This document shows positions 45,392 to 54,043 of a stretch of 64,000 bases of DNA, piece after piece (position 1 is the stretch's first letter; every line of letters starts with the position of its first letter). The notes beneath the pieces were generated by a model, which had not been told where the DNA came from, did not search any database, and worked only from the letters and a program-made list of their open reading frames with translations. Both the position numbers and the translations under genes were made by a program. The stretch is from contig NZ_SUMC01000035.1 in the NCBI RefSeq assembly GCF_005047355.1, positions 26,488 to 90,487 of the forward strand, written 5' to 3'. The DNA is from Actinacidiphila oryziradicis. Lineage in GTDB: Bacteria > Actinomycetota > Actinomycetes > Streptomycetales > Streptomycetaceae.

Positions 45392-47404
45392 ATGGATGCC
45401 ATCACTATCGGGGCCGGCGTGCTCGTCGGCGTCGTACTGCTAGTGCTCCTGGGTTCGCTGCTTCTCGTCGGCCGTATGTTCCGCAAGGTGGAGCAGGGCA
45501 AGGCGCTGATCATCTCCAAGACGAAGAGGGTGGATGTCACCTTCACCGGGGCCGTCGTCCTGCCGGTGGTGCACAAGGCCGAGTTCATGGACATCTCGGT
45601 GAAGACCGTCGAGATCCGCCGCACCGGCCGCGAGGGCCTGATCTGCCGGGACAACATCCGCGCCGACATCCACATCAACTTCTTCGTGCGGGTCAACAAG
45701 ACCGTCGAGGACGTCGTCAAGGTCGCCCAGTCCATCGGCACCGAACGGGCCAGCAGCCAGCTGGAGATCCAGGCCTTCTTCGCCGCCAAGTTCTCCGAGG
45801 CGCTCAAGACCGTCGGCAAGCAGCTGGACTTCATCGACCTCTACACCAAGCGCGAGGAGTTCCGGGACCGGATCATCGCCGTCATCGGCACCGACCTCAA
45901 CGGCTACCACCTCGACGACGCCGCGATCGACTTCCTTGAGCAGACCCCGATGACCCAGCTCGACTCGGCCAACATCCTGGACGCGCAGGGCATCCGGAAG
46001 ATCACCGAGCTGACCGCGATCGAGCACGTACGGACCAACGAGTACCAGCGCACCGAGCAGAAGGAGATCACCCGCCAGAACGTCGACGCCCGCGAGACGA
46101 TCCTGGAACTGGAGCGGCGGCAGGCCGAGGCCGAGATCCGGCAGCGCCGCGAGGTGGAGACGCTCCGGGCCAAGGAGGAATCGGCCACCGCCCGGGTGCA
46201 GGAGGAAGAACGGCTGGGAGCGCAGTCCGCGTTCCTCCGTACCGAGGAGCATCTCGGCGTCCAGCGCGAGAACCAGGCCCGCGAGGTCGCTGTCGCGCAG
46301 AAGAACCGCGAGCGGGTCATCGCCGTCGAGTCCGAGCGGATAGAGAAGGACCGTCTGCTGGAGGTCATCGCCCGTGAGCGGGCGACCGAGTTGTCCCGGA
46401 TCTCCAAGGACAAGGAGGTCGAGGCGGAGCGCCGTGAGGTCGCCGATGTGGTCCGCGAGCGGATCGCGGTGGACCGTACGGTCGCCGAGCAGGAGGAGAG
46501 CATCAAGAAGCTGCGGGTGGTGGAGGAGGCCGAGCGCAATCGGCAGTCGGTCGTCATCCACGCCGAGGCGGAGGCGCAGGAGAAGCTGGTCAAGGACATC
46601 AAGGCGGCGGAGGCGGCGGAGGCCGCCGCCCACCACCGCGCCCGCGAGTCCATGACCATGGCCCAGGCCCGTAACCAGGCCTCCGAGCTGGACGCCCAGG
46701 CCAAGATCCGGCTCGCCGAGGGCATCCGGGCGGAGGCCGCTGCCGCAGGCCTGGCGGAGGTCGAGGTACGGGAGCGCAGTGCCGAGGCGATCGAGAAGGT
46801 CGGTCTCGCCGAGGCCGCCGTACAGCGCGAGAAGGCGCTGGTCGCCGCGCTGTCCGTCGGCGAGAAGCTGAAGGCGGAGGCCGCCGGTCTGACGGAGAAG
46901 GCGGCAGCGATGGCGGCCCTGGACGATGCCTCGCGCGGACATGAGGAGTACCGGCTGCGGCTGGAGGCCGAGAAGGAGATCCGGCTGGCCGGCCTGGATG
47001 TGCAGCGCCAGGTCGCCGAGGCACAGGCCACGGTGCTGGCCACCGGTCTGGAGAACGCGGACATCAACATCGTCGGCGGCGAGAGCATGTTCCTCGACCG
47101 TCTCGTCGGGGCCATCTCGCTTGGCAAGAGCGTTGACGGATTCGTCGAGCACTCCGACACAGCCAAGGCCCTCGCCGGGCCGTGGCTGAGCGGCGAGGCG
47201 AGCTTCACGGACGACCTGACGCGGGTCCTGGGCCCGGTGAGCAACGCCGATGTGCGGAATATGACGGTGTCCGCGCTGCTGATGAAGTTCATCAAGGCGG
47301 GCGGTGCCCAGGCGGTCCAGTTTCAGCAACTGCTGGACGCCGCCCAGAACCTCGGCCTCGCCGAAGCGCCGATCGCCGCGCTGAACGGCGCGCGGCGCGC
47401 CTGA
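45392..47404 (+). CDS. Flotillin (SPFH/band-7, YqiK-like)
   Basis: A 670-residue flotillin. One membrane helix (about 6-28) is followed by an SPFH/band-7 domain (about 30-230; VRVNKTVEDVVKVAQSIG, EALKTVGKQLDFIDLY) and a very long charged coiled coil (about 240-560), with EA-rich repeats, and a C-terminal oligomerisation tail. The N-terminal helix plus short segment before the SPFH core is the YqiK type. Flotillins form membrane scaffolds for protein complexes. ATG 45392 is preferred because of AAGGA 7 nt upstream. Its TGA overlaps the ATPase ATG (TGATG), so stoichiometric synthesis of scaffold and ATPase is likely. Confidence 0.92.
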   Translation: MDAITIGAGVLVGVVLLVLLGSLLLVGRMFRKVEQGKALIISKTKRVDVTFTGAVVLPVVHKAEFMDISVKTVEIRRTGREGLICRDNIRADIHINFFVRVNKTVEDVVKVAQSIGTERASSQLEIQAFFAAKFSEALKTVGKQLDFIDLYTKREEFRDRIIAVIGTDLNGYHLDDAAIDFLEQTPMTQLDSANILDAQGIRKITELTAIEHVRTNEYQRTEQKEITRQNVDARETILELERRQAEAEIRQRREVETLRAKEESATARVQEEERLGAQSAFLRTEEHLGVQRENQAREVAVAQKNRERVIAVESERIEKDRLLEVIARERATELSRISKDKEVEAERREVADVVRERIAVDRTVAEQEESIKKLRVVEEAERNRQSVVIHAEAEAQEKLVKDIKAAEAAEAAAHHRARESMTMAQARNQASELDAQAKIRLAEGIRAEAAAAGLAEVEVRERSAEAIEKVGLAEAAVQREKALVAALSVGEKLKAEAAGLTEKAAAMAALDDASRGHEEYRLRLEAEKEIRLAGLDVQRQVAEAQATVLATGLENADINIVGGESMFLDRLVGAISLGKSVDGFVEHSDTAKALAGPWLSGEASFTDDLTRVLGPVSNADVRNMTVSALLMKFIKAGGAQAVQFQQLLDAAQNLGLAEAPIAALNGARRA

Positions 47405-50400
47405 TGAGTGATGCCACCGGGCTGGAAGCCGGTACGTACGAGGTGCTGCGCACCCGCCTGGTCGCGGCGGCCGGCGAACTGGCCGAGCGGGCCCAGGCCC
47501 TGAACACCCGGCGGCTGGAGGCGTTCGGCGGTGCCGAGCTGAAGCTAGCCGGCACCAGCCGGATCCGTACCGGCGAGAGCAGCGTGCCGCGTGACATCGT
47601 CGCCGTCGGCGGCAGCCTGCTGTTCGGCGCGAACGGTTCCGGTGCCGCGAAGGGTGTCCTCTCCCTGTACGGCCTCGAACACGGCGACGGCGACGGCGAC
47701 GGCGAAAGCAACGCCGACGCGCCCCGCCTCCGCCTGGAAGCCCTCGGCGCCGACGCCGTCCCCGGGCTGCTGGACGAGCCGCGCTTCCGGCACGACCTCG
47801 ACGAGCTGTACCGCTACTACCGTGACGCCCGGCTGCTGAGACTGCGCCGGCTGGACGCCACATTGCTGGCGGTCTTCCAGACCGGTCCGGCGCCGGCCGA
47901 TATCCGGGTCCTGCGCTGGCGGATCGCCTCCGACGGCACGGTCTCGTACCTCGACGCGCACGGCGAGCGTGAGCATGTCCTCCCGCCCGCGCACGACATC
48001 GCCTGGACGGACACCACTCGCGAGGACCATGTCCCGGGCCGTCACCCGCACATCGCCATCGGCGGTGAGTCAGGCAAGCCGGGCGAGGCGTTCGTCGCCA
48101 CGACCGGCGGCACCCTCACCGTCAAGGCCGAGAACGACACCGGGACGGCCTCGGGCATCTACTCCGAGCCGGTCGACGATCCCCTGCAGTCCCTGGCCGA
48201 CGCCGACATCGCGCACGCCCGCGCCGGGGCGCTGATCCTGCTGCGGATCCGCCCGTACAACGAGAGGGACTGGCGGCACCTGGTCGTCAACACCCGCACC
48301 CGCGAGGTCGTACGCCTCGACGGCATCGGACAGGCCTGTCTGCGCCTGCCCGACGACCAGGGAGTCATCTTTCCCGGCGGCTACTACCTGGCCACCGGAG
48401 CAGTGAAGATCTTCGACGCCGACACCGCCGGCCTGGAATTCGAGCGCGTCATCCGCTCACCGAACGGCGAGGACGTGCTCTACGCCTTCCACGCCCGCGC
48501 CGAGGGCCGCACCCTGCTCCTGCCGTACAACCTCATCCGCGAGGAGGTCGCCAACCCGCTTACCTGCCACGGCTACGCGCTCTTCGACGACGGCACCCTG
48601 GTGCTGCTCCGCGCCCCGGCCGACGAGCCGGCCCGCGTCCACCCGGCGCAGATCTGGCACACCCCGTACGTCACGGACACCTACGCCGCCGATAGAGCCG
48701 CCGCGCGGTCGGCCGGCACCGGACCGCTGGCCCGCGTCGGCAACGCCGACCTCGTCCGTGCCGTCGCCGACTGCCTGTCGGCCGCCCGCATGGTGGACGA
48801 GATGATTCCGGCGGCCCCGGTGTACGAGGCAGTCGCCGCCGCCTGCGACCGGATCACCGGCCTCCACCACTGGCTCGCCGACCCCGGATGCGGCGCCCTG
48901 CACGAGCCGCTGGCCGAGGTCCGTACCACCGTCGGGCAGATGCTGGCGGAGTTCGAGGCGGTCGCCGCGCTCACCGCCGGTGCCACCGAGGCCCTCGACG
49001 AGGCCGCCGTACGCATCACCTCCCTGCTGCGCCGCGTCCGGGGCGAGGCGCAGGCGACCGCCGACGCCTGGGTGCAACAGCTCACCGGACTCCGCCGGGC
49101 CCAGGGCCGCCTGGAATCACTGCGGGAGCTGCGCTACGCCGACGCCGGGCGGATCGACCGGCTCGCCGCCGAGCTGGAGGACGGTCTGGCCGACGCGGCC
49201 CGGCGGGCAGTGGAGTTCCTGGCCCGCGACGACGCGTTCACCGGCTACCAGCAGGAGGCCGAGCGGCTGGCCGCCGAGGCCGGGGCCATTGGTACCACCG
49301 CCGAGGCCGCCCCCGTCGCGGACCGGCTGGCGGAACAGGCCGAGGGTCTGCGGGTCGTCACCGAGGTCGCGACCGGCCTGGATCTCGGCCTTGAGCTCGC
49401 CGACGCGACCGTCCGCACCGCGATCCTGGAGCGCATCGGCACCGTGCTCGCCGGCGTCAACCGGGCCCGCGCCACCCTCGCCGTCCGCCGCGCGGAACTG
49501 CTCGGCCAGGAGGGGAGGGCCGCGTTCGCCGCCGAATCGGCCCTGCTGGGCCAGGCCGTCACCGCCGCACTCGCCGCCGCCGACACCCCGGAGGCGTGTG
49601 AGGACCAGCTGGCCCTCCTCCTGGCCCGGACCGAGGACCTGGAAGCCCGTTTTGGGGAGTTCGACGACTTCACGGCCGAACTGGCCGCCAGGCGTACCGA
49701 GGTCCACGACGCGTTCGCCGCCCGCAAGCAGTCCCTGCTCGACGAGCGGGCCCGCCGTGCAGACCGCCTCGCCGACTCCGCCACCCGCGTCCTGGACAGC
49801 GTCCGCCGCCGCCTCGCCACGCTGAACACCCTGGACGAGGTCAACACCTACTTCGCCACCGACCCCATGGTCATCAAGATCCGCCGGTCCGCCGACGAAC
49901 TTCGCGGCCTCGGTGACCCGGTGCGGGCGGAGGAGCTGACCGGCCGGGTCCGGGCCGCCCGCCAGGAAGCCGCCCGCACACTGCGCGACCGCCTCGACCT
50001 CTACGCGGACGACGGCGGCACCATCCGGCTCGGCCGCCACCGCTTCGCCGTCACCACGCAGCGGGCCGAGCTTGTCCTCACACCCCACCAGCGCCGGATG
50101 GCCTTCGCCCTCACCGGCACCGACTACCGCTCACCGGTCCGCGACCCGCGGTTCGAGGCCACCCGCCCGTACTGGGACCAGCACCTCCCCTCCGAGACTC
50201 CCGAGGTCTGCCGGGCCGAGTACCTCGCCGCTTCCCTGCTAACCGAGGCCGAGCAGGCCGGATCCCTGGAGGCCCTGTACGAGGCGGCCGCCGAGGACCG
50301 GCTGCTCGGCCTGGTCCGGCACGCCGCCGAGGCCCGCCACGACGAGGGCTACGAGCGCGGCGTCCACGACCATGACGCCACCGCCGTCCTCGGCGCCCTG

Positions 50401-52344
50401 CTCCGTCTGCGCGCCGACGCCGGGCTGCTGCGCTACCCGGCTGCCGCCCGCGCCGCCGCCCAGCTGTTCTGGGCGTACGGAGCCGACGAGGCATCCCGTA
50501 CCGCCTGGTCTTCCCGCGCCGCCTCGCTGGCCCAGGCCCGCGCCGCTTTCGGCCCGGCACCGGCCATTGACGCGCTGGGCAGTGAGATCAGCCGGTGCGT
50601 CACGGCGTTCCTGGACACCACCGGCCTCGCCGCCGAGGGGACCGCTCAGGCGGGGGAGTACCTCTTCGAGGAGCTCGCCGCGACGCCGTACGCCTTCGTC
50701 ACCAGCGCGACCGCCCGCACGCTGACCGAGAAGTTCCGGTCCGCCACCGGCGGGCAGGGCCTGGACACCGCCCTGCACGCCCTCCCCGACGACATCGCGT
50801 CCCTGACAGCACGTCACCAACTCGCCGAAGCCTGGCTCGGTTCCTTCCTCAACGCCTCGGGCGAGCAGGCCGCCACTGACGACCTCGCCGAAGCGGTGGC
50901 CCTCTCGCTGTGCGACGGACTGCCCCGCCGGCACTGCGCCGCCGGCCTCACCACCACGGTCCACGGTCTGCTCGGCGAGCACCCCCGGGTCCGGGGCGGC
51001 GCTCTCCGCGTCCGGCTGGACGAGTTCCTCGCCCGCACCGCCGCCTTCCGCGCCGACCGGGTCCCCGCCTTCCGCGCCTACCAGCGCCTGCGCGCCGACC
51101 TGACAGCGCGCGAGCGCGCCCGCCTGCGCCTGGACGACTACCGGCCCGCCCCCATGAGCACCTTCGTACGCAACCGGCTGTCGGACGAGGTCTACCTCCC
51201 CCTCATCGGCGACAGCCTGGCCCGCCAGATAGGCGCCGCCGGGGATGCCAAGCGCACCGACAACTCCGGGCTCCTGCTGCTGATCTCCCCGCCGGGCTAC
51301 GGCAAGACCACCCTCGTGGAATACGTCGCCGACCGCCTCGGCCTGCTCCTGGTCACGGTCAACGGCCCGGCGCTGGGCCGGGCCGTCACGTCCCTCGACC
51401 CCGCCGAGGCGCCGAACGTCACCGCCCGCCAGGAGATCGAGAAGATCAATTTCGCCCTGGCGGCGGGCAACAACGTCCTGCTCCACCTGGACGACATCCA
51501 GCACGCCTCCCCCGAGTTGCTGCAGCGGTTCATCCCGCTCTGCGACGCCCAGCGCCGCATCCAGGCCGTCCAGGACGGCGAGCCGTGCACCCGCGACCTG
51601 CGGGGCAAGCGCTTCGCCGTCGTCATGTCCGGCAACCCTTACACCGAGTCCGGGCAGCGCTTCCGGATCCCCGACATGCTCGCCAACCGCGCCGACGTCT
51701 GGAATCTCGGCGACGTCCTGACCGGCCGCGACGAGGTCTTCGCCCTCAGCTTCATCGAGAACGCCCTCACCTCCAACCCCGTCCTCGCCCCGCTCGCCGC
51801 CCGCGACCGCAGCGACCTCGAACTCCTCATCCGGCGCGCCGGCGGCGACGACTCCGTCCGCGCCGACCGGCTCGCTCACCCCTACCCGCCTGCCGAGCTC
51901 GACCGGATCCTCGCGGTCCTCGGCAAGCTGCTGCACGCCCGGCGGACGGTGCTGGCCGTCAACCGCGCCTACATCGCCTCCGCCGCCCGGTCCGACGCCT
52001 CCCGCACCGAACCGCCCTTCCAGCTCCAGGGCTCCTACCGCAACCTGAACAAGCTCGCCGAGCGCATCGTCCCCGTCATGAACGACGCCGAACTCCAGGC
52101 CCTCGTCGACGACCACTACCGCGCCGAGGCACAGACCCTCGCCTCCGGAGCCGAGGCCAATCTCCTCGCACTCGCCGCCCTCCGTGGCACCCTCACCCCC
52201 GTCCAGGCCACCCGCTGGGAAGAGGTCAAGGCCGCGTACATACGAACCGTGCGCCATGACCGGGGTACCGATTCCGCCCGAAATCTTACGGACCGCCGAC
52301 GGTCCGGCGCGGATCCGGCCCGGGGGCCCGCGTCGGCCGAATGA
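47404..52344 (+). CDS. Giant AAA+ ATPase with N-terminal DUF3686 (DNA-repair-ATPase type)
   Basis: A 1646-residue protein. The N-terminal 400 residues (SLLFGANGSGAAKG, HIAIGGESGKPGEAFV, RPYNERDWRHLVVNTRT) are the beta-rich DUF3686 module of proteins annotated as DNA-repair ATPases. A long alpha-helical coiled region follows (about 430-860), then a mixed domain (about 870-1240) and a C-terminal AAA+ core (about 1255-1500). This has Walker A PPGYGKTT (K1301), Walker B LLHLDDIQ (D1363), sensor-1 MSGNPYTESGQRF and a lid. No membrane helix. It probably remodels a complex tethered to the flotillin scaffold. The 'DNA repair' label is inherited from annotation, not demonstrated here. Confidence 0.88.
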   Translation: MSDATGLEAGTYEVLRTRLVAAAGELAERAQALNTRRLEAFGGAELKLAGTSRIRTGESSVPRDIVAVGGSLLFGANGSGAAKGVLSLYGLEHGDGDGDGESNADAPRLRLEALGADAVPGLLDEPRFRHDLDELYRYYRDARLLRLRRLDATLLAVFQTGPAPADIRVLRWRIASDGTVSYLDAHGEREHVLPPAHDIAWTDTTREDHVPGRHPHIAIGGESGKPGEAFVATTGGTLTVKAENDTGTASGIYSEPVDDPLQSLADADIAHARAGALILLRIRPYNERDWRHLVVNTRTREVVRLDGIGQACLRLPDDQGVIFPGGYYLATGAVKIFDADTAGLEFERVIRSPNGEDVLYAFHARAEGRTLLLPYNLIREEVANPLTCHGYALFDDGTLVLLRAPADEPARVHPAQIWHTPYVTDTYAADRAAARSAGTGPLARVGNADLVRAVADCLSAARMVDEMIPAAPVYEAVAAACDRITGLHHWLADPGCGALHEPLAEVRTTVGQMLAEFEAVAALTAGATEALDEAAVRITSLLRRVRGEAQATADAWVQQLTGLRRAQGRLESLRELRYADAGRIDRLAAELEDGLADAARRAVEFLARDDAFTGYQQEAERLAAEAGAIGTTAEAAPVADRLAEQAEGLRVVTEVATGLDLGLELADATVRTAILERIGTVLAGVNRARATLAVRRAELLGQEGRAAFAAESALLGQAVTAALAAADTPEACEDQLALLLARTEDLEARFGEFDDFTAELAARRTEVHDAFAARKQSLLDERARRADRLADSATRVLDSVRRRLATLNTLDEVNTYFATDPMVIKIRRSADELRGLGDPVRAEELTGRVRAARQEAARTLRDRLDLYADDGGTIRLGRHRFAVTTQRAELVLTPHQRRMAFALTGTDYRSPVRDPRFEATRPYWDQHLPSETPEVCRAEYLAASLLTEAEQAGSLEALYEAAAEDRLLGLVRHAAEARHDEGYERGVHDHDATAVLGALLRLRADAGLLRYPAAARAAAQLFWAYGADEASRTAWSSRAASLAQARAAFGPAPAIDALGSEISRCVTAFLDTTGLAAEGTAQAGEYLFEELAATPYAFVTSATARTLTEKFRSATGGQGLDTALHALPDDIASLTARHQLAEAWLGSFLNASGEQAATDDLAEAVALSLCDGLPRRHCAAGLTTTVHGLLGEHPRVRGGALRVRLDEFLARTAAFRADRVPAFRAYQRLRADLTARERARLRLDDYRPAPMSTFVRNRLSDEVYLPLIGDSLARQIGAAGDAKRTDNSGLLLLISPPGYGKTTLVEYVADRLGLLLVTVNGPALGRAVTSLDPAEAPNVTARQEIEKINFALAAGNNVLLHLDDIQHASPELLQRFIPLCDAQRRIQAVQDGEPCTRDLRGKRFAVVMSGNPYTESGQRFRIPDMLANRADVWNLGDVLTGRDEVFALSFIENALTSNPVLAPLAARDRSDLELLIRRAGGDDSVRADRLAHPYPPAELDRILAVLGKLLHARRTVLAVNRAYIASAARSDASRTEPPFQLQGSYRNLNKLAERIVPVMNDAELQALVDDHYRAEAQTLASGAEANLLALAALRGTLTPVQATRWEEVKAAYIRTVRHDRGTDSARNLTDRRRSGADPARGPASAE

Positions 52345-52485
52345 GCCGGCGCGGTGCCGTCCGCGCGTCAGGGGGCGCGACAGCGCCGCGGCCGGCAGGC
52401 CACCATCCGCAGTCACCGGCCGCAAATGAAACGCCGTCAGCTGGGCAGGCGTCCGTCGTACCGTCCAACGCTGAAGGAGTCTCAC

Positions 52486-52677
52486 ATGCCTCTGGGCTTC
52501 CATAAATCCTTCCGGATCCTCCCGGGAGTACGCCTGAACATCAACAAGCGCTCGATGTCCATCACCAGTGGTGGAAAGCACGGGCATTACACCGTCAACA
52601 CGCGCGGGGAGCGGACCGAGTCGGTCAACCTGCCCGGTCCGTTTTCCTGGCGACGTCGTTCCCGCCGGGAGGACTGA
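52486..52677 (+). CDS. DUF4236-domain small protein
   Basis: A 63-residue protein with the DUF4236 pattern FHKSFRILPGVRLNINKRSM followed by SITSGGKHGHYTVNTRG (family: RKSFKLAPGVRLNLSK..., SVSVGPRGASVTVG). Most family members carry this short domain at the N-terminus of membrane proteins; here it stands alone with a basic tail (SWRRRSRRED). ATG 52486 follows an AAGGAG box by 7 nt, which fixes the start. Function unknown. It follows the AAA+ ATPase by 141 nt. Confidence 0.8.
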   Translation: MPLGFHKSFRILPGVRLNINKRSMSITSGGKHGHYTVNTRGERTESVNLPGPFSWRRRSRRED

Positions 52678-52798
52678 CGGTCCTTGCGCTTGGCGTTCGA
52701 AATGTCCCCGGATCTCGATCACAGCTCGTATTTCCTGCGGATAGTGCGAGGTCGGCGAACGGCTGAACTGCCGGTTCCAGGACTACCGAGGGGCATCT

Positions 52799-53641
52799 GT
52801 GGCGGATCGCAACAAACCCGAAGAAGAGGAAAGAGAGCCGAAGCGGAAGGTACTCGACCTCAGCGCCGTGCAGGTGGTCGCGAGCTCGCTAGCGACTGTG
52901 GTGGGCGCGGTGCTGGCGTCCCTGCTGGGAGTGAACGGGACGATCATCGGCGCCGCCGTGGTCAGTGCGAGTGCGACCACCGGCGCGGCGGTCTTCCAGC
53001 ACGCTTTCCGACGGACGGGCGAGGGAATCCGTAGCCGGGTGCCGGTGGCAATGGCGGTGGCGCCGAGAACGACGCGCGAGGAGCGGGCGAGACAGCGCGC
53101 GGACGCCCGGGCCGCGTTCGCTCTGCCGGCGGACGGTCCGGCTGGTGACGCGGCGGCGCACTTAGCGCCCGGCGGCCCGGACGATGAGCACGCCGGGACG
53201 GACGGGGAGTCGGTCGCCACGTCTCCGGGCCGCACCGCCCGGACACCCAAGGGCTGGAAGACGTACGCCCTGACGACGGGCCTGGTGTTCGCCCTGGCGA
53301 TGGCCACGGTGACCGCGGTGGAGGTGATCGCCGGCAAGCCGGTAGCGGCCGTGGTCAAGAACGAGCCGGGCAAGGGAACCTCGCTGGGCGGTGGCTCGGC
53401 CGGCACCCCGGGCCCTTCCACCAGCCCGACACCCACCCCGGACGCGTCATCCAGCGATGCGACGCCGCAGACGGGAAGCTCTGCCGCACCGGACGTGAGC
53501 GGGGCGCCGGGCAGCAGTGTCAGTTCCACTCCCAGTTCCAAACCCACCCCCACTCCGACTACTCACGGTTCCAGCGCTCCGGTCTCGTCCGCGCCGTCCG
53601 TCGGCGGCGCCGTGGGCAGTGCAGGCGCCACCGCTCGCTGA
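52799..53641 (+). CDS. Membrane protein with Ser/Thr/Pro-rich extracellular tail; contains a TTA codon
   Basis: A 280-residue protein. A charged start (DRNKPEEEEREPKRK) leads to a hydrophobic helix pair (about 22-62, VVGAVLASLLGVNGTIIGAAVV), a cytosolic linker (65-155), a transmembrane helix (about 163-180, GLVFALAMATVTAVEVI), and a C-terminal 90-residue tail made almost wholly of Ser, Thr, Pro, Gly and Ala. Such tails span or decorate the cell wall. A TTA codon at 53162-53164 suggests bldA-dependent translation. GTG at 52799. No family was recognised. Confidence 0.78.
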   Translation: MADRNKPEEEEREPKRKVLDLSAVQVVASSLATVVGAVLASLLGVNGTIIGAAVVSASATTGAAVFQHAFRRTGEGIRSRVPVAMAVAPRTTREERARQRADARAAFALPADGPAGDAAAHLAPGGPDDEHAGTDGESVATSPGRTARTPKGWKTYALTTGLVFALAMATVTAVEVIAGKPVAAVVKNEPGKGTSLGGGSAGTPGPSTSPTPTPDASSSDATPQTGSSAAPDVSGAPGSSVSSTPSSKPTPTPTTHGSSAPVSSAPSVGGAVGSAGATAR

Positions 53642-53836
53642 CGGCGGTCCCGGCTGCGGCCATGCGCCGACCATGGCGATCCTGTCGTTGTTGGTGTCGG
53701 GAGCGGGACGCATCGTTCACCCGGTATGACCAATGCCCTCAACCGGGTGACCGGCTGCCGTTACCTGGCGCCGACGACTTCGGAAGCCGCTACTCCTGGG
53801 ACTCTTCCCTCACTCGGCGGCTCTCAGAAGGCGACC

Positions 53837-54043
53837 ATGCGTGCAGCGGTTCGGTATGAAATTCGGGGCCTTGCCCCTGCGGCTGTCGTGGACGGGCTGA
53901 TGCCTGCAGCCTCGGCGGAGGCCGCGGCCTCCGCCGGTGCCGCGGGCGCTGCCACGGCGCGGGCGGGCGAGCGGGTGTCGATGCCGCTGCGGCCGGGCCG
54001 CAAGCCCCGCCGTCACCACGGTCATCGCCCGGCCGCGCGATGA
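53837..54043 (+). CDS. Possible small protein preceding the glycosyltransferase
   Basis: A 68-codon frame from ATG 53837 (MRAAVRYEIRGLAPAAVVDG) with an alanine-rich middle and basic end (RPGRKPRRHHGHRPAAR). Its TGA overlaps the next ATG by ATGA, the main reason to consider it real. Composition is biased and no family is recognised; it could be the tail of a lost upstream gene. Confidence 0.35.
   Translation: MRAAVRYEIRGLAPAAVVDGLMPAASAEAAASAGAAGAATARAGERVSMPLRPGRKPRRHHGHRPAAR

Noticed and set aside
45440..47863. Open frame of 807 codons opposite the flotillin and start of the ATPase
   Set aside because: Antisense shadow spanning two real genes, no domain.
50239..52722. Open frame of 827 codons opposite the AAA+ ATPase
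   Set aside because: Gly/Val/Glu-rich shadow of a high-GC3 gene; the plus-strand frame has Walker motifs.
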